Source of the DNA: a bacterium
GTDB lineage: Bacteria; Patescibacteriota; Patescibacteriia; 2-12-FULL-60-25
Assembly (NCBI GenBank): GCA_021796435.1
Contig: JAJYXM010000016.1
Location: 1,060,625 to 1,124,624, forward strand
Reading direction: 5' to 3'
Length of the DNA stretch: 64,000 nt
Of the stretch, positions 26,011 to 34,062 are shown piece after piece (position 1 is the stretch's first letter; the number at the start of each line of letters is the position of its first letter). The notes under the pieces are model-generated. The model made no database searches and had not been told where the DNA came from. It worked only from the letters and a program-made list of their open reading frames with translations. Both the position numbers and the translations under genes were made by a program.

Positions 26011-26571
26011 TTAATTCCATCCCCTTACTCCAGCTCGCGCCAACAATTTTGCAGTCTCCAGCTCCCTGTTCTCCACGACCCATCTATACAAGACCGGGGA
26101 GACAACTGCCGAAAGAGCGATATTGCCGGCCAAGTGGTACAGCGTAAACGGGATTTGCCCGGTCAAAGCGAGCATGAATGGCATCTTGAACATAAGAACG
26201 CCCATACCGATTCCCGTAACAGCGTCGTAGATAAGTGTCGCGACAATGGCATAGCCGACGTAGTATCTGACTTTGTTGGGCTTATTTTTCAGATAAATTC
26301 CGGCAAGTGCGCCCAGTACGCCGTAGGTTGTCGCCGTGATCAAGGACCATTGGCCCAAGGTGCCGGTGATAAGATCAAAACCAAATACGGCAAGCAAACA
26401 AAAAATGAGACCGGAAAGCCAGCCCCATTTTTTTGAGAATGGCATCATGCTGGACATGATCGGCTCGACATTCGGCGGATGTGGCGCAAGGCGTAAGCCA
26501 AGGACGACAAGCAATCCGATGAAATATTTGATGGTGTTTTGGGGAGTTTTCATATAAAAAGATTTCAACAT
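26011..26571 (-). CDS. ECF transporter S-component-like membrane protein
   Basis: This 186-residue protein has five or six hydrophobic helices and an early segment LRLAPHPPNVEPIMSSM. A PPNVEP phrase near the end of the first helix is common in a group of small ECF-type substrate-binding (S) components. The energising ECF-A and T proteins are not nearby. Substrate, probably a vitamin or cofactor precursor, is unknown. A second in-frame ATG at 26,553 (MKTPQN) is an alternative start. It lies beside the comF remnant, 62 nt from it. Confidence 0.65.
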   Translation of the reverse strand: MLKSFYMKTPQNTIKYFIGLLVVLGLRLAPHPPNVEPIMSSMMPFSKKWGWLSGLIFCLLAVFGFDLITGTLGQWSLITATTYGVLGALAGIYLKNKPNKVRYYVGYAIVATLIYDAVTGIGMGVLMFKMPFMLALTGQIPFTLYHLAGNIALSAVVSPVLYRWVVENRELETAKLLARAGVRGWN

Positions 26572-26632
26572 CGCGTGCCTGGTTGAGCAAGGTCAAGGAT
26601 ACACATAGTTATGCATCGGACAAATGAGAGCA

Positions 26633-26746
26633 TCAACTCCCCACGGCTAGCGCAAGACCAAAAACTTTTTCAGCCGCCTTCAAAACCCGCGCCGCTTCCT
26701 GCATGGTCGCACCTGTCGTGACCACATCGTCCACGAGCAGGATGTT
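26633..26746 (-). pseudogene. Remnant of the comF 3' end (left repeat of the island)
   Basis: These 114 bp repeat the last part of comF at 37,330-37,449 with one substitution and a 6-bp in-frame deletion. They still encode NILLVDDVVTTGATMQEAAR and the stop codon in the comF frame. The sequence upstream in this frame is island DNA, so it is not part of a working gene. Together with the intact copy it forms the long direct repeats around the island. It is best read as the displaced original 3' end of comF after insertion. Confidence 0.92.
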
Positions 26747-26879
26747 CAAACGTACATTCAAGTTGCTGCGCGATCTGCGGGCACAAGGCATATCGCACAT
26801 CGAGGCCGTTGCAGAGCGGTACAGGATCGCGTCGCAAATGATCGAAGAACTTATACCAGGACATCCGGCGATGACTTGA
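26742..26879 (+). CDS. Small ORF at the island's left boundary
   Basis: A 45-residue ORF (MFKRTFKLLRDLRAQGISHI, ending in EELIPGHPAMT) starts within the last bases of the left comF repeat and stops before the helicase terminator. The amino acid pattern (amphipathic helices, HTH-like AVAERYRIASQM) looks coding rather than random. It could be the end of a longer island gene, for instance a recombination gene cut by an earlier rearrangement, or a short real gene. No family recognised. Confidence 0.3.
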   Translation: MFKRTFKLLRDLRAQGISHIEAVAERYRIASQMIEELIPGHPAMT

Positions 26880-26899
26880 CACGAAACCCAGAAACAGAA

Positions 26900-26930
26900 G
26901 ACCCGCACCACGAGGAGTGTGATGCGGGTC
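26900..26930 (-). terminator. Terminator behind the island helicase gene
   Basis: On the minus strand GACCCGCATCAC and GTGGTGCGGGTC form a 12-bp stem with a 7-nt loop, followed by TTCTGTTTC. It closes the leftmost island transcription unit before the comF remnant. Confidence 0.8.
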
Positions 26931-26945
26931 GGATAGCAGGAGCGA

Positions 26946-29465
26946 TCAATCATCGTCCTCAAGAAGACGGAGGATCGCGCTCCGAGGATAGTAGTCGAAG
27001 ATCTGTCCGCCTTGGCCTTTACCTGGACGGGGATTTAGCTTTGCTGCGGTGACCCTGCGCTCCAGGGTGGTCGCGGAACAACCAAGATTGTTTACGTATG
27101 CGTTGAGCGTACCCCAGTCCTCACCGTCCAACACGAAGAAACCATTGGCTTCGGCTCTCGGCAGATCTTGAAGGAGGTCAGAACACGCCTGTCGCACCTC
27201 ATCAAGAGGATAGAACTGCAGCTTGTGGCCATTGCAATCCCTGCCGTACTTGAAGCGATGTACGCTCCGGGCTATGCGGATCTCGACGACCGGACTGCTA
27301 ATGCCGATGAGCGATGCAGCAGCATGACGCGAAGCCCACTGCTTGCCCTCAAGTTCGAACGTCCCCTTGGAGTCGGCCTGCGGAAGGTCTTCCAACAGGT
27401 CCACACAGGCCTTCTTCACCTGACTGAGCGGGTAGCAATCGTAGCGCTGCCCACCAGGCATGCGTCCGGCTTTGCCGGCGACCCCGTTTTTTTCGCAGTA
27501 GCTCTTCATGGTAGTGACTTCGAGCTCAAGCGTCCTCGCCAGAGCAGACAGATTACCCCATCTGTCGCCTTCGAAATCGAAGAATCCGTCCTCCCCTATC
27601 AGCATCAGGTCTTCCAGAAGATTGGCGCATACCGAACGCGCATCGCTGAGACGGAAGAGGGTCGAAGGCTTCCCCAGACACATCCCCTCTTTGCGGGGAC
27701 ACTTGCTGGCATATAAACGAACACGGACAGCCGCCCTGGAGAGCTCGATCTTGTCCGCCAGCTTATTTATCGTGCCCCATACCTCACCTTCGATGGTAAC
27801 GAAGCCTCGTCTATCTGCCTTAGGCTTATCAGCCATGATGTCGGAGCAAAGCGCCCGTACGTCATTAAGCGCATAGTATATCCAGAACCTGCCCATCGTG
27901 TTCTTCACGCGGCGTGTCCTTACCTTGCCTTTACGGAGCCGCGACCTGACGGCAGAAGTTGAGATCTCGAGCAGATGCGCGCAAGTCGACATGCTCGCCC
28001 AGATCTCACCGTCCGCTTCGAGGGTACCGCGGGATCCTGCCTTGGGCTCTTCCTGCTGTTCCGTGTACATGTCGACGACTACAAGCTTGGGCTTGGCGTC
28101 TTTGGGCAGATACGGCGACTCTTCGAGATTACTACCACGTATCCGGACGCCGTTGCCGATCAACATGCCGCCGACCGGGATTTCCTCGCCAGGCTTGCCA
28201 TAGAGTGCAGGTGCGCTCAAAGGCGCGAACTTGGTGCCCTGGAAATGCCCGTCGAGTATCAGCGCGACCTTATAACCGTCCTCCAAAGGACGCAGAGCGC
28301 GGCCCATCCCTTGCTCGTAGAAGACGCGGCTCTTGGTCGGACGCAACATCATGCAGACTTCGGCATTCGGCGCATCCCAGCCTTCGCGCAGCACCATGAC
28401 GGACGTGAGCAGGCGTATCTCGTTCTCGTTGTAGGCCTGCAGCAGGATGTTGCGTTCCAGGTCCGGTGTCTGCCCATGTATGCAAGCCGTGGCGATGCCC
28501 AGCGAACCGATGGCTTCGGCGAGTTCCTCGGCTGCCTTGACGCTCGGGCAGATGGCATAGGCCTGCCGCTGCGCCAGGTTATAGTCGGAAGACTCGTAGA
28601 GCCGACGTACGGTCTCGCACATGACTGACCAGTGCTTGCTCATCAGATCCTGGAGTTTCGACTCGTCGTAATCAGGACCATTACGGCCCTCCACGATCGG
28701 GAGGCCGTTAAGGCTGACGTCGAATTCGACCCTGCCCCAGGCCAAAGGAGCTAGCCAGCCGTTCTCGATTCCCCAGCGCACCGACCTCCGGTCGAGGCAC
28801 GTCTGGAAGTGTGTATCGGCGAATCTGTCACGCGGGCCGTAAAGCACCTGGCCGTTCTCCAGTTCGACCGGAACGTAGCCGCCTTTGGCCGAGGTGGTCA
28901 GGTAGTCCGGCGTGGCCGAGAATCCGACGATGACCGCCTCGGAGAACTGCTCGAAGCCCGCCTGTGCCGGATCGATATAGCCCCAGTGACATTCGTCGCG
29001 GATGATCAATTGTGGGTCGAGCTGTTGGCGGATGCGCTGAGCTAGTTTGTTAAAGCTCGCGTCCGTGGTGAGTACGACTGCCGAATGGTCCATGCCGCGG
29101 ACGGCAATCGTCTCACCATCTCCGTCCTGGATGTTGGTCAGACTTGAGACGTGGCCCAACACACCGCCGGTGAACTTGACGATGACGCGAGCCGTCTGCT
29201 CGAGCAGGGTCTTGGTAGGGACGATGACGAGCGAACGCAAGCCGACCGCAGACGCGACCATGGCGGCGAATAGCACGGTCTTGCCCAGCCCTGTAGCGTG
29301 ATTGACGTAAGCACGCCGGCTGCCTTGAAAGTCGTTGAGCCAACGGACTGCCGACTCAAGGGTCTCGACCTGGTAGGGGCGTAGGACCAACGGCAAATCG
29401 CCCGGCTGGGCGATCAGCTGACCGATGCTTTGCCCCAGGACGGCGCGGATTTCCGTATGTTCCAT
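26946..29465 (-). CDS. SF2 helicase with five C-terminal 74-residue repeats
   Basis: This 839-residue protein has an N-terminal superfamily 2 helicase of the SSL2/Res type: Walker A HATGLGKT (56-63), Walker B DECH (157-160), motif III GFSATP (181-186) and motif VI QGMGRALRP (385-393). From residue 485 on there are five units of about 74 residues. Each starts G-(E/K/D)-x-W (486, 560, 633, 707, 781), continues with an LA..L.(I/L)S.. helix pair, and ends with a (F/Y)YPL..VR..C.DLLEDLP phrase. The repeats look like serial helix-turn-helix units for binding nucleic acid. No nuclease or methylase partner is present, which argues against a restriction subunit. I start at ATG 29,465 (AAGGAAG upstream); a longer ORF exists but runs through the promoter. 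Confidence 0.88.
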   Translation of the reverse strand: MEHTEIRAVLGQSIGQLIAQPGDLPLVLRPYQVETLESAVRWLNDFQGSRRAYVNHATGLGKTVLFAAMVASAVGLRSLVIVPTKTLLEQTARVIVKFTGGVLGHVSSLTNIQDGDGETIAVRGMDHSAVVLTTDASFNKLAQRIRQQLDPQLIIRDECHWGYIDPAQAGFEQFSEAVIVGFSATPDYLTTSAKGGYVPVELENGQVLYGPRDRFADTHFQTCLDRRSVRWGIENGWLAPLAWGRVEFDVSLNGLPIVEGRNGPDYDESKLQDLMSKHWSVMCETVRRLYESSDYNLAQRQAYAICPSVKAAEELAEAIGSLGIATACIHGQTPDLERNILLQAYNENEIRLLTSVMVLREGWDAPNAEVCMMLRPTKSRVFYEQGMGRALRPLEDGYKVALILDGHFQGTKFAPLSAPALYGKPGEEIPVGGMLIGNGVRIRGSNLEESPYLPKDAKPKLVVVDMYTEQQEEPKAGSRGTLEADGEIWASMSTCAHLLEISTSAVRSRLRKGKVRTRRVKNTMGRFWIYYALNDVRALCSDIMADKPKADRRGFVTIEGEVWGTINKLADKIELSRAAVRVRLYASKCPRKEGMCLGKPSTLFRLSDARSVCANLLEDLMLIGEDGFFDFEGDRWGNLSALARTLELEVTTMKSYCEKNGVAGKAGRMPGGQRYDCYPLSQVKKACVDLLEDLPQADSKGTFELEGKQWASRHAAASLIGISSPVVEIRIARSVHRFKYGRDCNGHKLQFYPLDEVRQACSDLLQDLPRAEANGFFVLDGEDWGTLNAYVNNLGCSATTLERRVTAAKLNPRPGKGQGGQIFDYYPRSAILRLLEDDD

Positions 29466-29526
29466 CTTCCTTATCTTTCCGAATTTTCGAGGTCCGTGAT
29501 TCCATCGCCATGATCGGCGATGGGCT

Positions 29527-29555
29527 AACTTACGAATAAAACCGACTTTTGTCAA
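29527..29555 (-). promoter_or_regulatory. Island promoter for the helicase gene (TTGACA-N17-TAAGTT)
   Basis: A perfect -35 TTGACA (29,550-29,555), 17-nt spacer and TAAGTT (29,527-29,532) on the minus strand. The predicted leader of about 55 nt contains a 7-bp hairpin (CATCGCC/GGCGATG) that may affect translation. Confidence 0.7.
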
Positions 29556-29589
29556 TCGCCGTGGAATGGTTGTTACCGTAAAAAAAGAA

Positions 29590-29618
29590 GAACCCGCATC
29601 CATCCAGGACACGGGCTC
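29590..29618 (-). terminator. Terminator behind the tandem RNase III gene
   Basis: GAGCCCGTGTCC pairs with GGATGCGGGTTC (minus strand, with wobble pairs), followed by TTCTTTTTTT. It lies 19 nt after the stop codon and upstream of the helicase promoter. Confidence 0.85.
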
Positions 29619-29636
29619 GATATCAGGTCTTTGAAT

Positions 29637-31103
29637 TCAGCCGACCTTACGCCGGGCCAATTCTTCCAGGGCCACACGGGCAGCGGAGATCTCGGCCGAT
29701 TTCTTGTTACGGCCGGTACCGCTTCCGAGCGTCTCCTCCCCCATCACGACATTGCAGGTGAATATCGGGTCGTCATCGGGGCCCTCTCGCCCGGAAAACT
29801 CGTAGCTCACGCGAGGCAGATGGCGCTGGGAGAGAAGGTTGTTGAGGAGCAGCTTAGGATTCCTTTCGCTCCAGGTCCGTCCCTCTTCGATGAAAGCGGA
29901 CATGCGGGAGTGGATGATGGCGTCTACGATCATCCTCGCTGTGCCGATACCCCGGTCAAGGTACACTGTGCCCAAGACCGCTTCGAAAGCATCAGCTAAT
30001 GCCTTACGGCGCGTATCAGGGAATCTCTCGAAGTTGTCCAGCTCCTTAAGGCCAAATCGGACGGCTCCGTGCAATCCCAGCTTTTCGACAGCGACATCCG
30101 CCAACTTCCTGTTCGCCACGAGCGAATCTCGGGCCCCGAATATCCTATTGATATCTCCGCTGAATTTGTCCAGAAGGAACTCCGTAACCGTGAACTCAAG
30201 GACCGCATCACCCAGGAACTCGAGCCGTTCGTTGTGGCCATAGCTCGAGGGGTGTTCATAGTGGAGAGACTTGTGGATGAGCGCTTGGTATAGGAGGTCA
30301 CGGTCCGAGAAAGCCGCATCTAGACGTTGCTCGAGCGTCGAAAGCACGGACTCCATTCCAGACGGGATGACCGGTTCTGAGTAGAGCAGGTAGAGACGCT
30401 TGCGCAGCCTCTTGCCCAGAGATTCGAGTACTAATGGTGTCCATTCCCCGATGCACTCGACTGCTTGTACGGCTGCGGCCTGAGTCGCGTATCCTACGTC
30501 CGGACCACTGCCTTTCGCGACCAGGACGTATCCGACGAAACAGCCCACGGTGATTTGGCCATCCTCTTCGAGGGGCTCGAAGTAAGCGGGCAGACCCAGG
30601 CGGAGCAGCGCCATCTCTTGGATGGCATTTAACGGGTCATCCGTCTTCTTGATCGTCTCATCGAGAGTCGCGACTGCGCAGCGCGTAAAGGCCGTATGGC
30701 AGGCCCTGAAGCCTTGTTCGAGCAGTAACGCTCCGAACGCCATCTTGGTCGCCAAGACCCGTTGCTTCCTGGGACGCCAGATAGGGCGCGTGCCGGAGCC
30801 GTCCATCATCATGTTCAGCCCCATGGCCACAGCGACTTCGTGGAGGCCCTTCTGCAGGAAGGCGTCGCGCCAAGGGGTCATGCTACTTTCGCGTCGGTCA
30901 TGCCTGGTCCGGAACATGTGCTCGGAGGCAAGAAGCCTGAGAAGCGACTGGCCCATGATGAGGAACCGGAGATTGTCTGGGGTGACGGTCAAGCGTTCTT
31001 CCGTCAGCGCACTCTGAATGAAGTCCGAGAAAGGACCAGCATCCGGGAAAGGTACACCGATCCGCCCTTCGACATGGAGTAGGTCCAATTTCAATCCCAC
31101 CAT
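29637..31103 (-). CDS. Tandem RNase III: dead domain, dsRBD, intact domain, dsRBD
   Basis: This 488-residue protein is about twice the length of RNase III. The C-terminal half is a complete enzyme: NERLEFLGDA (291-300), ADAFEA with Asp371 and Glu374, and a dsRNA-binding domain (about 412-484). The N-terminal half aligns with the same fold but lacks the catalytic acids: NLRFLIMGQS (44-53) lines up without gaps to NERLEFLGDS with Glu to Leu and Asp to Gln, and LATKMAFGALLLEQG (117-131) replaces the second motif. It is followed by a dsRBD-like segment (155-220). The domain order recalls Dicer and Drosha, where two RNase III domains pair within one chain; here one side is inactive. AGGAGG lies 2 nt before the ATG, so GTG at 31,100 is an equally likely start. 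Confidence 0.88.
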   Translation of the reverse strand: MVGLKLDLLHVEGRIGVPFPDAGPFSDFIQSALTEERLTVTPDNLRFLIMGQSLLRLLASEHMFRTRHDRRESSMTPWRDAFLQKGLHEVAVAMGLNMMMDGSGTRPIWRPRKQRVLATKMAFGALLLEQGFRACHTAFTRCAVATLDETIKKTDDPLNAIQEMALLRLGLPAYFEPLEEDGQITVGCFVGYVLVAKGSGPDVGYATQAAAVQAVECIGEWTPLVLESLGKRLRKRLYLLYSEPVIPSGMESVLSTLEQRLDAAFSDRDLLYQALIHKSLHYEHPSSYGHNERLEFLGDAVLEFTVTEFLLDKFSGDINRIFGARDSLVANRKLADVAVEKLGLHGAVRFGLKELDNFERFPDTRRKALADAFEAVLGTVYLDRGIGTARMIVDAIIHSRMSAFIEEGRTWSERNPKLLLNNLLSQRHLPRVSYEFSGREGPDDDPIFTCNVVMGEETLGSGTGRNKKSAEISAARVALEELARRKVG

Positions 31104-31138
31104 AACCTCCTGGTCGGTTGTCCAATGTACGGATAACC

Positions 31139-31167
31139 AAGTTAGACCGTATCGACTACCATGTCAA
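31139..31167 (-). promoter_or_regulatory. Island promoter for the tandem RNase III gene (TTGACA-N17-TAACTT)
   Basis: Minus strand TTGACA (31,162-31,167), 17-nt spacer, TAACTT (31,139-31,144). It matches the helicase promoter in both boxes except one base of the -10, giving an island consensus TTGACA-N17-TAASTT. Confidence 0.7.
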
Positions 31168-31186
31168 ACCCTCTTAAGTAACTGAA

Positions 31187-31217
31187 AAGGGCGACATCTT
31201 GGATCGATGCCGCCCTT
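31187..31217 (-). terminator. Terminator of the rnc-sigma-DnaA-like operon
   Basis: AAGGGCGGCATC pairs with GATGTCGCCCTT on the minus strand, loop of 7 nt, followed by TTC. It lies 28 nt after the DnaA-domain gene and just ahead of the next promoter. Confidence 0.75.
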
Positions 31218-31244
31218 GTGTTTGGCGTCCAGAATGGCGCCTTA

Positions 31245-33017
31245 TTAACGAAGGGAAGACAGAAGTTCCTGCGCCATGCGGGTAGCTTCCGCCAGTGACG
31301 TATCAGCGAGCTCTTGTGCTTGAGCCAGACTCCCGCTGAGTGCCTTGAGCGTGTTGTACGCCATCTCCAGCTGTGCCACGTGCATCGCCAGGTCATCACG
31401 CTTCTTCCGCAGCTCAGGCAGTACCCGTTCAAGTTCAGCGACTACCGAAGCCAATGTGCCCGTCCCGCCTAAGGTAACCGAGGCATGAATCTTGGTTCCC
31501 GCGGTTATGGTCGGAGCGTTGGGCGCGGCTGCGCGCATGACTGGGCGGGCCGGCGTATGTCGGTTCCGCGCTGATCCGGGCGCAGACGGACGCATCGGTC
31601 CATCCATGCTTTGGACTTGTGAGGAGACCAGAATGATCGTCCTCCAGCCATCCTTCTGCTGGACATGGCCGCTGGCGACAAACCATTCAAGTGCTGCCGT
31701 GGACTGATTGGCACTCAGCTTGAAGCGGATCTGCAGCATGGGTAGGGCTCCGCCCACCAACTTTTCCCCATGCACGTCGTGGGCACGCATCAGCAGGTGA
31801 GCGAACATCTCCCCGTAGGTGACGATAGGGCGGGCCGAAGGGAGCTGCGCCAAGTCGACGGCGGAAGTTGACGATCCACTTGTCATACGTCGCCGGCCAG
31901 CACTTGAGATGCGTGGTTTCAAGGTCTCGGCGCGTGTCTTGGCACGCCGATGATACGGCGTGGTAGCGTCCCTAGGTTTGGCTCCCGGGCTTTTTAGTTT
32001 CTCCTGGAGGTCCTCGATCCCTTCTGTTTTGAGCAAGGTGACCTGACTCCATGGCTCGGAACCCTGTAGATGGCCATCGGCCACCAATGACGCTAATGCT
32101 CTATGTGCTTCCGCCCGCATCAGGTGGGCTCGTGACATCAGTATGGCCACGGGTGACGTGACGCTCCAGACGCCGTCCCGCTCTACACCGTGCTCCATCA
32201 ACAGACGGCTCAAGGTGGCGACGTTCCTGAGTCGCGGTGAATCGTGCAGTTCTAGACGCGGTTCAGGACCGGACTTGCCCACACCTTCAGACGCCTGGGT
32301 TTCCTCGGGACGCTTCAGGGGAGCCAAGAAGTCACGCGGATCGATGGCATCGCCACTTGATCCGATGATGCCCTCGATCGAGGCGAGCTCCTGGCGGATC
32401 CTTGGGTCGGTCTTGAGCAGGTCGTCGATGTTCTCGACGGCATGCATGACGGTCGTGTGGTCACGGCCGCCGAACACGCGTCCGATTTCCGGGAAACTGC
32501 CATCCAATCTTTTACGGCATAGGTACATAGCCATCTGTCGGGCGAAAGCCACACCCTTGTGCCTATCCTGCTTGAACAGTTCAGCCGGTTCGATCCCGTA
32601 ATAGGTGCAGACCGCGGACATGACCCTGCCAGCCCCATCCAAAAGAGGTCGCTCCGGAAGTACACCCGCGCCGCGTTCCATGGTTTGCGTCGACCCTTCC
32701 GCATTCGCCTCTGGCCCTCGGGCCAGAACGCGGACACGGTCAATGACGCGGCCCATGGCGACATCGGGTGTACCCTCGAAAGTCTGGTTACGCGGTACGA
32801 ACCCGATCCCTTCGGCACAGACGCTGCAGAGACCGCGTTCTGCGTCGGCGATACATTCATCCTTGCCGCACTTGGCGCAGCGTCGTGTCGGCGCACTGCA
32901 ACCGGCACACTCATCCGCGCCTTGTTCGCTGCGGCAGATGTCGACAGGAATGAAGTCGTTGATCATCCGACAACGGACCTTGCCGCCGTCGGCACCTTGG
33001 ATGGCTTCAGACGGCAT
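31245..33017 (-). CDS. Zinc-cluster protein with stand-alone DnaA domain IV
   Basis: This 590-residue protein starts with a Cys-rich region (Cys16, 28, 37, 40, 47, 50, 55, 64, 67; several CxxC pairs) likely to bind zinc. Residues 127-205 match DnaA domain IV, the helix-turn-helix that reads DnaA boxes: VCTYYGIEPAELF, ARQMAMYLCRK and the signature FGGRDHTTVMHA (182-193). The AAA+ ATPase of DnaA is missing. Two winged-helix-like segments follow (about 260-330 and 395-465), then a C-terminal coiled coil (510-590). It may guide replication or transcription of the island from DnaA-box-like sites. A strong SD (GGAGGTGATC, 4 nt before the ATG) defines the start; it overlaps the sigma gene by 11 nt. 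Confidence 0.85.
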   Translation of the reverse strand: MPSEAIQGADGGKVRCRMINDFIPVDICRSEQGADECAGCSAPTRRCAKCGKDECIADAERGLCSVCAEGIGFVPRNQTFEGTPDVAMGRVIDRVRVLARGPEANAEGSTQTMERGAGVLPERPLLDGAGRVMSAVCTYYGIEPAELFKQDRHKGVAFARQMAMYLCRKRLDGSFPEIGRVFGGRDHTTVMHAVENIDDLLKTDPRIRQELASIEGIIGSSGDAIDPRDFLAPLKRPEETQASEGVGKSGPEPRLELHDSPRLRNVATLSRLLMEHGVERDGVWSVTSPVAILMSRAHLMRAEAHRALASLVADGHLQGSEPWSQVTLLKTEGIEDLQEKLKSPGAKPRDATTPYHRRAKTRAETLKPRISSAGRRRMTSGSSTSAVDLAQLPSARPIVTYGEMFAHLLMRAHDVHGEKLVGGALPMLQIRFKLSANQSTAALEWFVASGHVQQKDGWRTIILVSSQVQSMDGPMRPSAPGSARNRHTPARPVMRAAAPNAPTITAGTKIHASVTLGGTGTLASVVAELERVLPELRKKRDDLAMHVAQLEMAYNTLKALSGSLAQAQELADTSLAEATRMAQELLSSLR

Positions 33018-34062
33018 GAGCGATCACCTCCAAATCCTGAAGCACGTCCACGATCTCGGCGATCTCCTGACCGGTGATGCCAAGGCTTCTTTCGAGCTGC
33101 TCGAGGGCAACCACTTCGATCTGACGGATACGCTCGCGGGTCACTTCGTAACGGGCGCCGATCTCCTCGAGCGTCATTGGGTCGAAGTCACCCAGGCCGA
33201 AACGCAGCCTCAAGACCATGGCGGAACGCGGGGGCTGTGAATCGACTGCCGCCTCGATGCGTCCGACTGCTTGGCGGTATTCCTCATAGAGCCGCCGCGC
33301 TTCGACGATCGTCTCGGTGGACGGTGGACCGAAATCCGTGATATCCGCAACGGTCAAATCGTCATGCCCTGTAGCATATATGGGTGCATCCAGTTCGACC
33401 TTGCCGCGATGCAGAGTGCCGATCAGCCTGACCACATCGGACAGTCCGAGCTTGGCCGCGAGTTGGGTATCGTACGTCTTGATCTTCTGGAAGACGGCCA
33501 ACTCCTTGGGCCACCGTCCAGTCTCGATATATAGATCCCTCAAGGCGCGTCGGGTCAACGACAGCGCCTCCTGATAATGCACAGGGATGCGGTAAGGCTC
33601 TTTGAATGTCTGGTCACACAGGGCACGGGTTATAGCCTGCCGTACCCAGCTGTAGGCATAGGTGCTGAAGCGGTACCCCAGCTCGATGTCGAACAAATCG
33701 ATAGCTTTCATCAGGCCGATGACGCCCTCTTGGACCATGTCGAGCAAGGGCAGACCGCGACCGGTATAGCTAAGCGCGATCTTGATGACCAGTTTGATGT
33801 TGCCGTACACGAGCAGATCCCGTGCTCGGAGCCGTGCCACTTCGTCACCGTGGTGGAACTTATCGAACAGGAAGTCGAAATCTTCCTTCTCCTTGAGCAT
33901 CGGGAACTGCCTGAGCTGTTCCAGATAGACCCGGATGTCGTCATAGAAACCTTTCCTCGGGTCCGTATCTATGTTCTCGAGGATCTGGTCACCGACGGCT
34001 TCGGCACGCTCGATGTCGCGCTCGGCCCGGGCCTCGCGCCACTTCTGCCTCGCTGCATTCAT
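33007..34062 (-). CDS. Sigma-70 family factor encoded by the island
   Basis: This 351-residue protein carries sigma regions 2, 3 and 4 but only a short region 1. Region 2 runs from about 82 to 152 (YGNIKLVIKIALSY, DMVQEGVIGLMKAID, YRFSTYAYSWVRQAITRAL, the part that melts and reads the -10 box). Region 4 is at 283-330 (LTLEEIGARYEVTRERIRQIE, partly shown; it binds the -35 box). Length fits a group 2 sigma factor rather than a short ECF type. GGAGGT lies 5 nt before the ATG, inside the end of the RNase III gene, and the two genes overlap by 4 nt. It presumably directs RNA polymerase to the island's TTGACA promoters; that link is inferred. Confidence 0.92.
   Translation of the reverse strand: MNAARQKWREARAERDIERAEAVGDQILENIDTDPRKGFYDDIRVYLEQLRQFPMLKEKEDFDFLFDKFHHGDEVARLRARDLLVYGNIKLVIKIALSYTGRGLPLLDMVQEGVIGLMKAIDLFDIELGYRFSTYAYSWVRQAITRALCDQTFKEPYRIPVHYQEALSLTRRALRDLYIETGRWPKELAVFQKIKTYDTQLAAKLGLSDVVRLIGTLHRGKVELDAPIYATGHDDLTVADITDFGPPSTETIVEARRLYEEYRQAVGRIEAAVDSQPPRSAMVLRLRFGLGDFDPMTLEEIGARYEVTRERIRQIEVVALEQLERSLGITGQEIAEIVDVLQDLEVIAHAV

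Noticed and set aside
26633-26962. A 109-residue minus-strand ORF with a ComF-like end
   Set aside because: Only the last 37 codons match comF; the upstream part is island DNA read in a chance frame. It is a comF stub, not a gene.
26946-29465. Type III or type I restriction enzyme subunit
   Set aside because: The helicase core resembles Res subunits, but no nuclease domain, methylase or specificity gene is near.
31245-33017. The host replication initiator DnaA
   Set aside because: The AAA+ domain with Walker motifs is missing and the rest of the protein is unrelated to DnaA.
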